From positions 1-44,594 of the forward strand of contig JALEZN010000044.1 of assembly GCA_022772585.1 (NCBI GenBank): a stretch of DNA of 44,594 bases, given 5' to 3'. The notes beneath the pieces were generated by a model. The model did no database searches. It was not told where the DNA came from and saw nothing but the letters and a program-made list of their open reading frames with translations. Source of the DNA: Clostridiales bacterium. Its GTDB lineage: Bacteria > Bacillota > Clostridia > Oscillospirales > Oscillospiraceae. Positions 1 through 8,067 of the stretch are shown here, one piece after another (the stretch's first letter is position 1; every line of letters begins with the position of its first letter). The translations under genes were made by a program, and so were the position numbers.

Positions 1-9
1 AGCGCCCTC

Positions 10-450
10 TCACCTGTCCTGCCCGCCGGCAGCGGTCAACACTGCGTCCAGCTTCTGGAACGCCTCGGCCACCATGGCCTTGTCTTCCGGAGCCATTGTA
101 TCCAGAAGCGAATTGAAATAGCCGCTCACATCGGTAGCCGCCTTTTCCCGCAGCGCACGGTACTTCTCGGTGGCCGAGACATAGATGACCCGCCGGTCAT
201 TCTCCGAGCGTTCCCGCTTGGCCAGGCCCAGCTTCTCCAGCCGGTCCACGATGCCGGAGACCGTACTGTTGGCGCTGCCCGTCCGTTCCGCCAGCATGCT
301 GATGGGGACCGGGCCCTCTTCCCCCAGCACATTGAGCACCAGCGCCTGCGGGAACGTCAGATTCAGGCGCCCGAAATGGGCCCGGAACTGCTGAGACATA
401 TGCTGTGTCACCCGCAGGTAGGACATCAATACGTTCTGCATTTCTTCCAT
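10..450 (-). CDS. MarR-family transcriptional regulator
   Basis: A 146-residue winged helix-turn-helix protein of normal MarR length. Residues about 30-95 form the DNA-binding region: the recognition part reads TGSANSTVSGIVDRLEKLGL, and the wing carries the family's basic D-R-R motif (SENDRRVIYVSAT). Flanking helices would make the dimer interface. I chose the ATG at 450 because AAGGAGTG sits 7 bases upstream; an in-frame start at 486 lacks a good ribosome binding site. MarR proteins are dimeric repressors that often sense phenolics, oxidants or drugs and commonly control themselves or a neighbour. The ligand and targets cannot be read from the sequence. No transporter is visible next to it, though the gene lies at the window edge and its downstream neighbour may be outside. 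Confidence 0.9.
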   Translation of the reverse strand: MEEMQNVLMSYLRVTQHMSQQFRAHFGRLNLTFPQALVLNVLGEEGPVPISMLAERTGSANSTVSGIVDRLEKLGLAKRERSENDRRVIYVSATEKYRALREKAATDVSGYFNSLLDTMAPEDKAMVAEAFQKLDAVLTAAGGQDR

Positions 451-495
451 TGGTCTCCCACTCCTTTTCCACAGCTGCCTGGCCACGTTACCAAG

Positions 496-524
496 AGCAT
501 AGCCGCTGTATCTCTATTTGTCAA
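496..524 (-). promoter_or_regulatory. Sigma-A promoter for the MarR gene
   Basis: On the minus strand a perfect -35 TTGACA (519-524) is separated by 17 bp from -10 TATGCT (496-501). It lies about 45 bp upstream of the marR start codon, in the gap behind the SLH gene, so the regulator has its own promoter. No clear operator palindrome was found. Confidence 0.75.
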
Positions 525-566
525 TCTTCCGTGCCGGGGGTTTAAAAATTCTTAATGTCTTCCCTG

Positions 567-1202
567 TTATCCCATCGCCGGGGTGGTCAGCCGCACCAGC
601 ATCACGGCCAGTTCCGCCCGGGTGGCCGTCTTTTGGGGCATGAGCTTACTTCCGCTGCCCTGGAGGATGCCGGCGCCCAGGGCGTGCTCCATGCCGTCCC
701 TGGCCCAGGCGGAGATCTCTTTGGCGTCGCTGTACAGGTCGATCTTTCCCTGCGCGGTATCAAGCTCCTGGACCTGGGCATACTGGTAGAGGAACACCGC
801 CAGCTGCTCCCGGGTCACATAGCTCTCGGGCTGGAACAGGCCCTTTCCATTGCCGGAGGCGATGCCCTTCTCCTCCGCCCAGGCCACTGCCTGCGTGTAC
901 CAGGTCCCCTCCGCCACATCGGTAAAGGTACATTGGCCTGCCGCGGGGGAACCGGCCAGCCGCCACAGCACCGTCACCGCCATGGCTCTGGTCACGGCCC
1001 AGCCTGGGCTGAAGGTGGTCGTTCCGGTGCCCGAAAGCAATCCCGCGCTCACAGTCTTTTCCACCGCGGGGGCGTACCACGCCCCCGCGTCCACGTCTGC
1101 AAAGGCCGTGCCGGCGGCGGCCGGGACCGCGGCCCCCAGCGTCAGACATACCGCACACAGCGCCGCGCATGAGGCTTTTTTCCATCTATTACACTTTTTC
1201 AC
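567..1202 (-). CDS. Exported protein made of three SLH domains
   Basis: A 211-residue protein with an N-terminal signal peptide (basic MKKCNRWKK, hydrophobic core, probable cleavage near A-A-A-G around residue 30) followed only by three S-layer homology modules. Their F-x-D-V/A starts are near residues 34 (FADVDAGAWY), 92 (FTDVAEGTWY) and 155 (YSDAKEISAW), and each ends in a G-x-x-x-G turn. SLH modules bind pyruvylated secondary cell-wall polymer and anchor proteins to the envelope. There is no effector domain, so it may be a minimal wall-anchored protein or partner of other SLH proteins. The start is GTG at 1202 with AAGGAG seven bases upstream. Its function beyond wall attachment is unknown. 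Confidence 0.88.
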   Translation of the reverse strand: MKKCNRWKKASCAALCAVCLTLGAAVPAAAGTAFADVDAGAWYAPAVEKTVSAGLLSGTGTTTFSPGWAVTRAMAVTVLWRLAGSPAAGQCTFTDVAEGTWYTQAVAWAEEKGIASGNGKGLFQPESYVTREQLAVFLYQYAQVQELDTAQGKIDLYSDAKEISAWARDGMEHALGAGILQGSGSKLMPQKTATRAELAVMLVRLTTPAMG

Positions 1203-1312
1203 GGTAATGCTCCTTGGATTTGGTTTGATAGAGGTATCCTACAACATTATTTTTAATATTTTATGAACAAGCGGCATCATTTTATCCCGGCCGCGTTTTT
1301 TCTCAAATCGGA

Positions 1313-1341
1313 TTGACTTCCCGGGCTGGGTATGATATAGT
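1313..1341 (+). promoter_or_regulatory. Sigma-A promoter of the riboswitch-controlled ATPase
   Basis: TTGACT (1313-1318) and TATAGT (1336-1341) are separated by exactly 17 bp. The predicted transcript would start near 1348, just before the conserved 5' strand of the aptamer. Confidence 0.8.
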
Positions 1342-1351
1342 GACTGCACGT

Positions 1352-1462
1352 GAAAAAGGGAGTAGTTCCGGCCGCCTCCCCGGCGTCCGGGCGTACCGTC
1401 AACATCACGGCTCTCCGGCCCGGGAGCCTGGCGGTATGCGCCTTGCGGTAACAAGACTTTTT
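1352..1462 (+). promoter_or_regulatory. yybP-ykoY (Mn2+) riboswitch aptamer
   Basis: The leader carries the conserved pieces of the yybP-ykoY family in the right order: AAAAAGGGAGTAG (1353-1365), CCGTCAACATCACGG (1396-1410), a GC-rich helix CTCTCCGGCCCGGGAG, and the 3' strand ending ACAAGACTTTTT. The 5' AAAAAG (1353-1358) can pair with CTTTTT (1457-1462) to close P1. That CTTTTT is also inside the 5' arm of the terminator just downstream, so P1 and the terminator exclude each other. The family is known to sense Mn2+ and to control Mn exporters. From this pairing I infer transcriptional ON switching at high Mn2+. Confidence 0.88.
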
Positions 1463-1503
1463 GGCGGCTGTCGTTGTACGCAGCTGTCAAAAAGTCTTTT
1501 TTT
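1453..1503 (+). terminator. Riboswitch expression-platform terminator
   Basis: An 18-bp stem with two G-U pairs joins 1453-1470 to 1481-1498 (the base of the stem is AAGACTTTTTG pairing with CAAAAAGTCTT). A run of seven T follows at 1497-1503. It sits 78 bp before the ATPase start codon and shares its 5' arm with aptamer helix P1. Confidence 0.9.
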
Positions 1504-1580
1504 GTGCCTGCGGGCGGCCGGTCCCTCCCCCGGTCAAGGGCCTCATCACAGCCACATACAGAGAAAAGGAGTGCGCTTTT

Positions 1581-4202
1581 ATGCCGGAAACCTATTTCAA
1601 CCGCACCGCGGAAGAGACGCTGAAGCTACAGCAGACCTCTTCCGCCGGTCTCTCCCCCCAGGAGGCGGAACGCCGGGCCGGGCAGTTCGGCCCCAACAAG
1701 CTCAGCGAGGGCAAGAAGAAGAGCGTGGTCCAGGTCTTCCTGGAGCAGTTCAAGGACCTGCTGGTGGTCATCCTCATCATTGCCGCCGTCATTTCCGCCC
1801 TGTCGGAGAATGTGGAGAGCACCATCGTCATCTTTGCCGTTCTCATCATGAACGCCATCCTGGGCACCGTTCAGTATCTGAAGGCGGAAAAATCCCTGGA
1901 AAGCCTGAAGGCCATGTCCTCCCCCACCGCCAAAGTCATGCGGGGCGGCGTCCGGGTGGAGGTTCCCTCGGCCCAGGTGGTCCCCGGCGATATCATCCTG
2001 CTGGAGGCCGGCGACCTGGTGGTGGCCGACGGCCGCGTCATTGAGAACTTCTCCCTCCAGGTCAACGAGAGCTCCCTCACCGGCGAGAGCGAGGGTGTGA
2101 ACAAGACCGATGAGGTCATTGCCAGTGAAAAAGTGGCGCTGGGCGACCAGAAGAACATGGTCTTTTCCGGCTCCCTGGTAAGCTACGGCCGGGCCACCGT
2201 GGCCGTCACCGCCACCGGCATGGACACCGAGCTGGGCAAGATCGCCGCCCTGATGAATCAGACCCGGCAGCGCAAGACTCCCCTGCAAAAGAGCCTGGAC
2301 GACTTTTCCGGCAAGCTGGCGGCGGTCATCATGGTCATCTGCGCGGCGGTGTTTGCCCTGTCGGTGTTCCGCACCCACATGACCATTCTGGACTCCCTGA
2401 TGTTCGCCGTGGCCCTGGCAGTGGCCGCCATTCCCGAGGCCCTCAGCTCCATCGTCACCATCGTGCTGGCTATGGGCACCCAGAAAATGGCCAAACAGAA
2501 CGCCATCATGAAGGACCTGAAGGCGGTGGAGAGCCTGGGCGCCGTGTCGGTGATCTGCTCAGACAAGACGGGCACCCTGACCCAGAACCGCATGACGGTC
2601 CAGAAGATCTACGCCGACGGGAAGCTGCTGGACGGCTCCGAGCTGGAGCTGGCCAACGAGCCCCAGCGCCTGCTGCTCAAGATCGGCCTTCTGGCCAGCG
2701 ACGCCACCTTTGACCCCGAGCACAACACCTCCATCGGCGACCCCACCGAGGTGGCACTGGTCCAGCTGGGTGAGGCCTTCGATGTGGAGGAGGTCCTCTA
2801 CCGCAGCCACCATCCCCGCCTGCGGGAACTGGCCTTTGACTCCGACCGCAAGCTGATGAGCACCCTTCACCTGTTGGACGGCGTGCCCACTCTGCTGACC
2901 AAGGGCGCTATCGACACGCTGCTGGACCGCTCCACCTCTCTGCTCACCTCCGGCGGAGCCGTTCCCATGACGGAGGAGCGCAAGGCGGAGATCATGGCCG
3001 TCAACGAACAGCTCTCCAACGAGGGGCTGCGGGTGCTGGCCTTCGCCCGGCGGGAGCTGGACAGTGTCCGTGACCTGACGCTGGAGGACGAGTACGGCTA
3101 CACCTTCGTGGGTCTGGTGTCCATGATCGACCCGCCCAGGCCCGAGTCCGTCCAGGCGGTGGCCGACGCCAAGACCGCCGGTATCCGCACCATCATGATC
3201 ACCGGCGACCATAAGGTCACCGCCTCCGCCATCGCCCGGCAGATCGGTATTTTCAACGACGGCGACATGGCCCTCTCCGGCGTGGAGCTGGACGCCATGA
3301 GCGATGAAGAGCTGGACGCGGTGCTCCCCAGGGTGTCGGTCTATGCCCGGGTGTCACCGGAGCATAAGATCCGCATCGTCTCGGCCTGGCAGCGCCGGGG
3401 CAGCATCGTCTCCATGACCGGCGACGGCGTCAACGACGCTCCCGCCCTCAAGGCCGCTGACATCGGCGTGGCCATGGGCATCACAGGCACCGAGGTCTCC
3501 AAGGACGCCGCCTCCATGATCCTGGCCGATGACAACTTCGCCACCATCGTGCGGGCGGTGGTCAACGGCCGCAATGTGTACGCCAACATCAAAAACGCCA
3601 TCAAGTTCCTGCTCTCGGGCAACATGGCCGCCATTTTCTGCGTGGTGTACGCCTCCATCGCCGGCCTCACCGTGCCCTTCGCGCCGGTCCATCTGCTCTT
3701 CATCAACCTGCTCACCGACTCCCTGCCCGCCATTGCCATCGGCATGGAGCCCGCCCGCAGGGGCCTTCTCAGGCAGAAGCCCCGGGACCCCAACGCCCCC
3801 ATCCTGGACCGGCCCCTCCTCACCCGCATTCTGGGCCAGGGCCTGCTCATCGCCGTTCCCGTCATGACCGCCTTCTATCTGGGCCGGTCCTACGGCGGTG
3901 CGGCGGCGGCCTCCACCATGGCCTTCGCCACTCTGACCCTGGCCCGGCTCTTCCACGGCTTCAACTGCCGTGGGCGGGAATCCATCTTCCGGCTGAAGTT
4001 CACCTCCAACCCCTTCTCCCTGGCCGCCTTCGGCTGCGGCGTGCTGCTGCTGGCCGCGGTGCTCTTTATTCCCGGCCTCAATACGCTCTTCCAGGCCACG
4101 CCTCTGGATGGGACCCACATCGCCCAGATCGTGGGGCTGGCCTTCCTGCCCACCCTGTGTATCCAGGTCTTCAAGCTCTTCCGGGACCGGAAGGACGCCT
4201 GA
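1581..4202 (+). CDS. P2-type cation-transporting ATPase (probable Mn2+/Ca2+ exporter)
   Basis: An 873-residue P-type ATPase. It has the actuator motif TGES near residue 166, the phosphorylated aspartate D328 in SDKTGTLTQ, and the hinge motif TGDGVND at 613-619. Membrane segments lie at about 55-100, 250-305 and 680-870. The fourth membrane segment carries P285-E-A-L-S-S in place of the P-E-G-L of classical Ca2+ pumps. As far as I recall, this PEAL form occurs in bacterial Ca2+/Mn2+ efflux pumps of the YoaB/MgtA type. Together with the upstream Mn2+ riboswitch, this points to export of Mn2+ (or Ca2+) from the cytoplasm at the expense of ATP. The ATG at 1581 was chosen because AAAAGGAG lies about 8 bases upstream; the open frame extends further 5' but runs through the riboswitch. 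The gene is single and ends in a strong terminator. Confidence 0.92.
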   Translation: MPETYFNRTAEETLKLQQTSSAGLSPQEAERRAGQFGPNKLSEGKKKSVVQVFLEQFKDLLVVILIIAAVISALSENVESTIVIFAVLIMNAILGTVQYLKAEKSLESLKAMSSPTAKVMRGGVRVEVPSAQVVPGDIILLEAGDLVVADGRVIENFSLQVNESSLTGESEGVNKTDEVIASEKVALGDQKNMVFSGSLVSYGRATVAVTATGMDTELGKIAALMNQTRQRKTPLQKSLDDFSGKLAAVIMVICAAVFALSVFRTHMTILDSLMFAVALAVAAIPEALSSIVTIVLAMGTQKMAKQNAIMKDLKAVESLGAVSVICSDKTGTLTQNRMTVQKIYADGKLLDGSELELANEPQRLLLKIGLLASDATFDPEHNTSIGDPTEVALVQLGEAFDVEEVLYRSHHPRLRELAFDSDRKLMSTLHLLDGVPTLLTKGAIDTLLDRSTSLLTSGGAVPMTEERKAEIMAVNEQLSNEGLRVLAFARRELDSVRDLTLEDEYGYTFVGLVSMIDPPRPESVQAVADAKTAGIRTIMITGDHKVTASAIARQIGIFNDGDMALSGVELDAMSDEELDAVLPRVSVYARVSPEHKIRIVSAWQRRGSIVSMTGDGVNDAPALKAADIGVAMGITGTEVSKDAASMILADDNFATIVRAVVNGRNVYANIKNAIKFLLSGNMAAIFCVVYASIAGLTVPFAPVHLLFINLLTDSLPAIAIGMEPARRGLLRQKPRDPNAPILDRPLLTRILGQGLLIAVPVMTAFYLGRSYGGAAAASTMAFATLTLARLFHGFNCRGRESIFRLKFTSNPFSLAAFGCGVLLLAAVLFIPGLNTLFQATPLDGTHIAQIVGLAFLPTLCIQVFKLFRDRKDA

Positions 4203-4213
4203 CCATCCCTGCA

Positions 4214-4250
4214 AAAAGAGCGGACCGCCTGGGGCGGTCCGCTCTTTGTT
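4214..4250. terminator. Bidirectional terminator between the ATPase and bofA
   Basis: A perfect stem (AAAGAGCGGACCGC pairing with GCGGTCCGCTCTTT) spans about 4214-4247 with T residues after it on the plus strand and A residues before it. It can stop the ATPase transcript rightward and the yaaL-bofA transcript leftward. Confidence 0.85.
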
Positions 4251-4277
4251 CATCCTTTGTTCCGGCGGCGGGCGTTC

Positions 4278-4547
4278 TTACACTGCCAGCACCCAGTTCA
4301 TCATCAGCAGCAGTCCGAAGCCCGGCGCCCCCAGCAGTCCCAGTACCAGCGCGTTGATCAGATTCACGCCCAGCCGGATCCCCAGGACGCCGCCCCATTG
4401 GCTCAGCAGAGCCAGCACCGCCAGCCCCACGCCGGTCCGTGCGGCCAGCCGGAGGCACCACCGCACAGTCCTGCGCATGGCCAGCAGCGCGATGAGCAGG
4501 ATGAGGCCGGCTGTTACCAGGGGCAGATTCCGGATCAGCCATTCCAT
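4278..4547 (-). CDS. bofA: BofA-family pro-sigma-K processing inhibitor
   Basis: An 89-residue integral membrane protein, the normal BofA length (about 87). It has two long hydrophobic stretches at about 8-24 and 36-50. The C-terminal signature (GVNLINALVLGLLGAPGFG, about residues 59-77) is the most conserved part of the family. In Bacillus, BofA sits in the mother-cell-derived forespore membrane and holds the SpoIVFB protease inactive, delaying pro-sigma-K cleavage. The upstream gene is the yaaL homologue, the same order as in Bacillus. The pair is preceded by a sigma-E-like promoter, which fits mother-cell expression. The sequence evidence supports the family firmly; the role in this species is inferred. 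Confidence 0.9.
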   Translation of the reverse strand: MEWLIRNLPLVTAGLILLIALLAMRRTVRWCLRLAARTGVGLAVLALLSQWGGVLGIRLGVNLINALVLGLLGAPGFGLLLMMNWVLAV

Positions 4548-4609
4548 GGTTATCTCCTCCCCCTGCCCCTGTCAGGCAGGGGCGGTCTGTCAGTCCCCTG
4601 GCTCTTTTC

Positions 4610-4909
4610 TCATCGGTAGGCGGACAGCGGACGGCCCATTCCCGGAAGCGGCAGCCACCGTCCCGACCGCTCCGGTGCCTCTTCCCGCTGTTCCTCCAGC
4701 TTTTTTATCTGCCGCAGCAAATAAGTATACCGCGCCTGAAGGGAATTGATCTCATAGATAAAGGATTCCACCAGATCCGGATCCCGGGCGCTGTTAAATC
4801 CGGAGTAAGCTTGGGCGATCCGGGTCCGGGTCCGGGCCAGTTCCGACGTCAAGGTCTGCCGCTCCTCCTCCAATTGGGTCCTCTGCCGGCGTCTCTCGGC
4901 TTTTGTCAT
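4610..4909 (-). CDS. yaaL: YaaL-like DUF2508 protein
   Basis: A 99-residue soluble, highly charged, mostly helical protein. The conserved DUF2508 core is near residues 33-70: a Y-x-x-F-N motif (YSGFNSARDPDLVES), then FIYEINSLQARYTYLLRQIK. The function of YaaL is unknown. In Bacillus and many Clostridia it lies just before bofA, as here, with a 62-bp gap and no terminator between them, so the two are probably one operon. The last 20 residues are Pro/Arg-rich and not typical of the family. The start is supported by AAAGGAG about 9 bases upstream. Confidence 0.82.
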   Translation of the reverse strand: MTKAERRRQRTQLEEERQTLTSELARTRTRIAQAYSGFNSARDPDLVESFIYEINSLQARYTYLLRQIKKLEEQREEAPERSGRWLPLPGMGRPLSAYR

Positions 4910-4944
4910 GGTTCCCGCTCCTTTCCTCAGTGCCTTTCCCTTCC

Positions 4945-4972
4945 AGTGTATGTCCAGTTTAGCCCGATATGC
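4945..4972 (-). promoter_or_regulatory. Candidate sigma-E (mother-cell) promoter of yaaL-bofA
   Basis: On the minus strand, -10 CATACACT (4945-4952) fits the Bacillus sigma-E consensus CATACAMT fully. It lies 13 bp from a -35-like GCATATC (4966-4972), which matches 6 of 7 positions of KMATATT. The start site would be near 4937, about 28 bp before the yaaL ATG. No competing sigma-A promoter was seen here. Confidence 0.6.
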
Positions 4973-5245
4973 ACCTTTTTATACCATTCTTTTCCGTACA
5001 TGGGACTTGGCCGCACCGGTTATACTACTCCCGGACAGGCAGTGAGGAGCATGCCTTCCACACACATCTCCTTTTAAGCCGGTGCCGGGCGCGCGCGCCC
5101 TCTGGCGAAAGGCGAAAGGAGCCGTGGCCTGTCCCGTTCAACGGCTCTGGCCGCATCCGGGAAATCTTCCGGGCGCGGCAAGGCTGCCGTGGAGGACCGC
5201 CGTACCCGGGAGGGCGCGGCGGTCCTCGTTGCGTTCTGCCCGTTC
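4973..5245 (+). other. Non-coding gap with hairpins before the acetyltransferase promoter
   Basis: No supported gene lies here. It holds a 7-bp hairpin, CCGGGAA pairing with TTCCGGG near 5156-5172. A perfect 11-bp stem (GAGGACCGCCG, 5192-5202, with CGGCGGTCCTC, 5217-5227) has a 14-base loop. The latter has no U-run and ends 19 bp before the -35 box. A TATACT near 5020 lacks a matching -35. No known riboswitch was recognised. Confidence 0.5.
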
Positions 5246-5274
5246 TTGAAAACAGAGGCGGCAGCGGCTATAAT
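5246..5274 (+). promoter_or_regulatory. Sigma-A promoter of the acetyltransferase gene
   Basis: TTGAAA (5246-5251) and a perfect TATAAT (5269-5274) are 17 bp apart. The start codon is 37 bp after the -10 box. Confidence 0.85.
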
Positions 5275-5310
5275 CAGGGCAAAGGAACATGCGATCGGAG
5301 GTACGGACAC

Positions 5311-5898
5311 ATGACGGAGCGGGAAAAAATGGAGCGGCAGATGCTCTACGATGCGAACAACGACCCGGCGCTGGCGGCGGAACGCCTGGCCTGTAAGACC
5401 CTGTGTCAGGCGTATAACCGTCTTCCCATTCAGGATCTGGATGCAAGGCTCCGGCTGCTCAGGCAGATCCTGGGCAAAGCGGGGAACTCTGTGTACATTG
5501 AGCCGGATTTCTGGTGCGATTACGGCAGCCGCATCCAGGTGGGCGAAGATTTTTACGCCAACCATGGTCTGGTCATCCTTGACGCGGGTGGGGTGACCTT
5601 TGGCGACTCGGTATTCATCGGTCCCGGCTGCGGCTTTCATACCTCCGGCCATCCCATTGATTTTGAGCGGAGAAACAGGGGGCTGGAGTACGCGTATCCC
5701 ATCACGGTGGGAAGCAATGTCTGGTTCGGCGCCGGGGTGCAGGTGATGCCCGGCGTCACCATCGGAGACAACGTGGTCATTGGCGGCGGAAGCGTGGTCG
5801 TAAAGGATATTCCCGCCAACCATGTGGCTGTGGGCAATCCCTGCCGGGCCATTCGTGAGATCACAGACGCCGACCGGACGAAATGCTGGGACAGATGA
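5311..5898 (+). CDS. maa: Maltose/galactoside-type sugar O-acetyltransferase
   Basis: A 195-residue left-handed beta-helix (hexapeptide repeat) acetyltransferase of the MAT/LacA family. The N-terminal Mac domain (EKMERQMLYDANNDPAL) covers about 1-55. Repeats of the [LIV]-G-x-x-x-x type cover about 65-185. The family's catalytic histidine lies in FHTSGHPID near residue 114-117. These trimeric cytoplasmic enzymes move an acetyl group from acetyl-CoA to the 6-hydroxyl of sugars, probably for detoxification; the real substrate is unknown. The ATG at 5311 was chosen over an upstream open frame because CGGAGG precedes it and the promoter lies at 5246-5274. It is a single-gene unit with its own terminator. 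Confidence 0.88.
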   Translation: MTEREKMERQMLYDANNDPALAAERLACKTLCQAYNRLPIQDLDARLRLLRQILGKAGNSVYIEPDFWCDYGSRIQVGEDFYANHGLVILDAGGVTFGDSVFIGPGCGFHTSGHPIDFERRNRGLEYAYPITVGSNVWFGAGVQVMPGVTIGDNVVIGGGSVVVKDIPANHVAVGNPCRAIREITDADRTKCWDR

Positions 5899-5912
5899 AA
5901 GGCTCCTCAGCG

Positions 5913-5943
5913 GACAGCCCCGGCAGCGGGGCTGTCTTTTTTT
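5913..5943 (+). terminator. Terminator after the acetyltransferase
   Basis: A 10-bp stem GACAGCCCCG/CGGGGCTGTC (5913-5922 with 5927-5936) with a four-base loop is followed by seven T. Confidence 0.9.
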
Positions 5944-5971
5944 GTCCGGACCAAAAGCAGCCCCCCTTTCC

Positions 5972-6001
5972 TTGACACTTCCGGCAGGAATGGGGTATGA
6001 T
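5972..6001 (+). promoter_or_regulatory. Sigma-A promoter of the topoisomerase operon
   Basis: A perfect TTGACA (5972-5977) and TATGAT (5996-6001) are 18 bp apart, 49 bp before the start codon of the ParE-like gene. Confidence 0.82.
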
Positions 6002-6050
6002 AATATGTAAAATTATCCGCTATTGATTTGAAGACAGTGAGGAGAGGCCC

Positions 6051-8039
6051 ATGGCAAAGACCAGCGCGAAGACCTATGGCAACGAATCTATTTCCGCCCT
6101 GAAGGGCGCCGACCGGGTACGCAAGCGGCCCGGTGTTATTTTCGGCTCCGACGGACTGGACGGCTGCGAACATGCCGTCTTTGAGATCCTGTCCAACGCC
6201 ATCGACGAGGCCCGGGAGGGACACGGCAGTCTCATCACCGTCACCCGCTACGCCGACTGCTCCATCGAGGTGGAGGACTTCGGCCGCGGGTGCCCGGTGG
6301 ACTGGAACGAGCGGGAGCAGAAGTTCAACTGGGAGCTGGTGTTCTGCGAGCTCTATGCCGGCGGCAAGTATGACAACGGCTCCGGCGACAACTACGAGTA
6401 CTCCCTGGGTCTCAACGGTCTGGGCTCCTGTGCCACCCAGTACGCCAGCGAGTACTTTGACGCGGTGATCCACCGGGACGGCTTTAAATACACCCTCCAT
6501 TTTGAAAAGGGCCAGAACATCGGCGGTCTGAAGAAAGAGCCCACCGACCGGAAAAAGACCGGCTCCTGCTTCCGCTGGAAACCCGATCTGGAGGTCTTTA
6601 CCGACATCAACATCCCGGTGGAGTACTATCTGGACGTGATGAAGCGGCAGGCTGTGGTCAATGCGGGCATCACCTTCCGTTTCCGCAACCAGTTGGGCGG
6701 GAAGTTTGAGACCACCGAATTCAAATATGAAAACGGCATCATCGATTACGTAAAGGAGCTCTCCGGGGAGAATGCCCTGACCCAGCCGGTGTTCTGGCAG
6801 ACTGAGCGCCGCGGCCGGGACCGGGCCGACAAGCCGGAGTACAAGGTCAAGCTCAGCGTCTCCTTCTGCTTTTCCAACACGGTGCAGGTCATCGAGCACT
6901 ACCATAACTCCTCCTGGCTGGAGCACGGCGGCTCACCGGAGAAGGCGGTGAAGAGCGCCTTCGTCTCGGGCGTGGACGCCTGGCTCCGCCAGCAGGGCAA
7001 GTACCAGAAAAACGAGAGCAAGGTGACCTGGGCCGATATCGAGGACTGTCTGGTGCTGGTGAGCAACAACTTCTCCACCCAGACCAGCTATGAGAACCAG
7101 ACCAAGAAGGCCATCAACAACAAATTCGTCCCGGACGCCATGGCCGAATTCCTCCCGGCCCAGCTGGAGGTCTATTTCATCGAGAATCCTCTGGACGCCG
7201 AGAAGATCGCCGAGCAGGTCCTTATCAACAAGCGCTCCCGGGAGAGTGCCGAAAAGGCCCGGCTCAACATCAAAAAGAAGCTCTCAGGCAGCGTGGACAT
7301 TGCCAACCGGGTGCAAAAGTTCGTGGACTGCCGCACCAAGGACACCGAGCGCCGGGAGCTCTACATCGTGGAGGGCGACTCGGCCCTGGGCAGCGTCAAG
7401 CTCAGCCGGGACGCGGAGTTCCAGGGCATCATGCCCGTCCGGGGCAAGATCCTCAACTGCCTCAAGGCCGACTACGCCCGCATCTTCAAGAGCGAGATCA
7501 TCACCGACCTGCTCAAGGTCCTGGGCTGCGGGTGCGAGGTGCAGGACAAGCACGCCAAGGACGTGTCCGCCTTCGACCTGATGAACCTGCGCTGGAATAA
7601 GATCGTCATCTGCACCGACGCCGATGTGGACGGCTTCCAGATCCGCACCCTTATCCTCACTATGCTCTACCGCCTGGTGCCCACCCTGATCCAGCGGGGA
7701 TACGTCTACATCGCCGAGTCTCCCCTCTATGAGATCACGTATAAGGAAAAGACCTGGTTTGCCTACTCCGACAAGGAGAAGAACGACATCATAAACGGGG
7801 AGCTCTCGGGCAAAAAATGCACCATCAACCGCTCCAAGGGTCTGGGCGAGAACGACCCGGAGATGATGTGGCTGACCACCATGAGCCCCGACACCCGCCG
7901 TCTCATCAAGGTCATGCCCGAGGACGTGGAGCGTACCGCCCAGGTCTTTGACCTGCTGCTGGGGGACAACCTTCAGGGCCGCAAGGACCATATTGCGGAA
8001 GATGGTTATAAATATCTTGACCTGGCGGATATCTCGTAA
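6051..8039 (+). CDS. parE: Divergent type II topoisomerase ATPase subunit (ParE/GyrB-like)
   Basis: A 662-residue subunit with the GHKL ATPase (about 1-215, FEILSNAIDEA and the DFGRG variant of D-N-G-R-G), transducer domain (about 220-390) and Toprim domain (about 435-550). Toprim holds the catalytic Glu441 in EGDSALGS and the metal-binding D523-A-D-V-D527. The usual E-G-D-S-A-G-G has Leu446 in place of Gly, and the usual TDADVDGAHI reads TDADVDGFQI, so it is clearly diverged from housekeeping GyrB. With the ParC-like gene downstream it should form a heterotetramer that passes one duplex through another, probably for decatenation. The subunit name rests on the likely absence of a gyrase wrapping motif in the partner, so topoisomerase IV is an inference. 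RBS GAGGAG precedes the ATG. Confidence 0.88.
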   Translation: MAKTSAKTYGNESISALKGADRVRKRPGVIFGSDGLDGCEHAVFEILSNAIDEAREGHGSLITVTRYADCSIEVEDFGRGCPVDWNEREQKFNWELVFCELYAGGKYDNGSGDNYEYSLGLNGLGSCATQYASEYFDAVIHRDGFKYTLHFEKGQNIGGLKKEPTDRKKTGSCFRWKPDLEVFTDINIPVEYYLDVMKRQAVVNAGITFRFRNQLGGKFETTEFKYENGIIDYVKELSGENALTQPVFWQTERRGRDRADKPEYKVKLSVSFCFSNTVQVIEHYHNSSWLEHGGSPEKAVKSAFVSGVDAWLRQQGKYQKNESKVTWADIEDCLVLVSNNFSTQTSYENQTKKAINNKFVPDAMAEFLPAQLEVYFIENPLDAEKIAEQVLINKRSRESAEKARLNIKKKLSGSVDIANRVQKFVDCRTKDTERRELYIVEGDSALGSVKLSRDAEFQGIMPVRGKILNCLKADYARIFKSEIITDLLKVLGCGCEVQDKHAKDVSAFDLMNLRWNKIVICTDADVDGFQIRTLILTMLYRLVPTLIQRGYVYIAESPLYEITYKEKTWFAYSDKEKNDIINGELSGKKCTINRSKGLGENDPEMMWLTTMSPDTRRLIKVMPEDVERTAQVFDLLLGDNLQGRKDHIAEDGYKYLDLADIS

Positions 8040-8067
8040 ACCGCCGCGCGGCAAAGGAGGACTTATC

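Noticed and set aside
1461-1580. A longer N-terminus for the P-type ATPase
   Set aside because: This stretch is the riboswitch terminator and leader; the ATG at 1581 has the ribosome site and begins the family homology.
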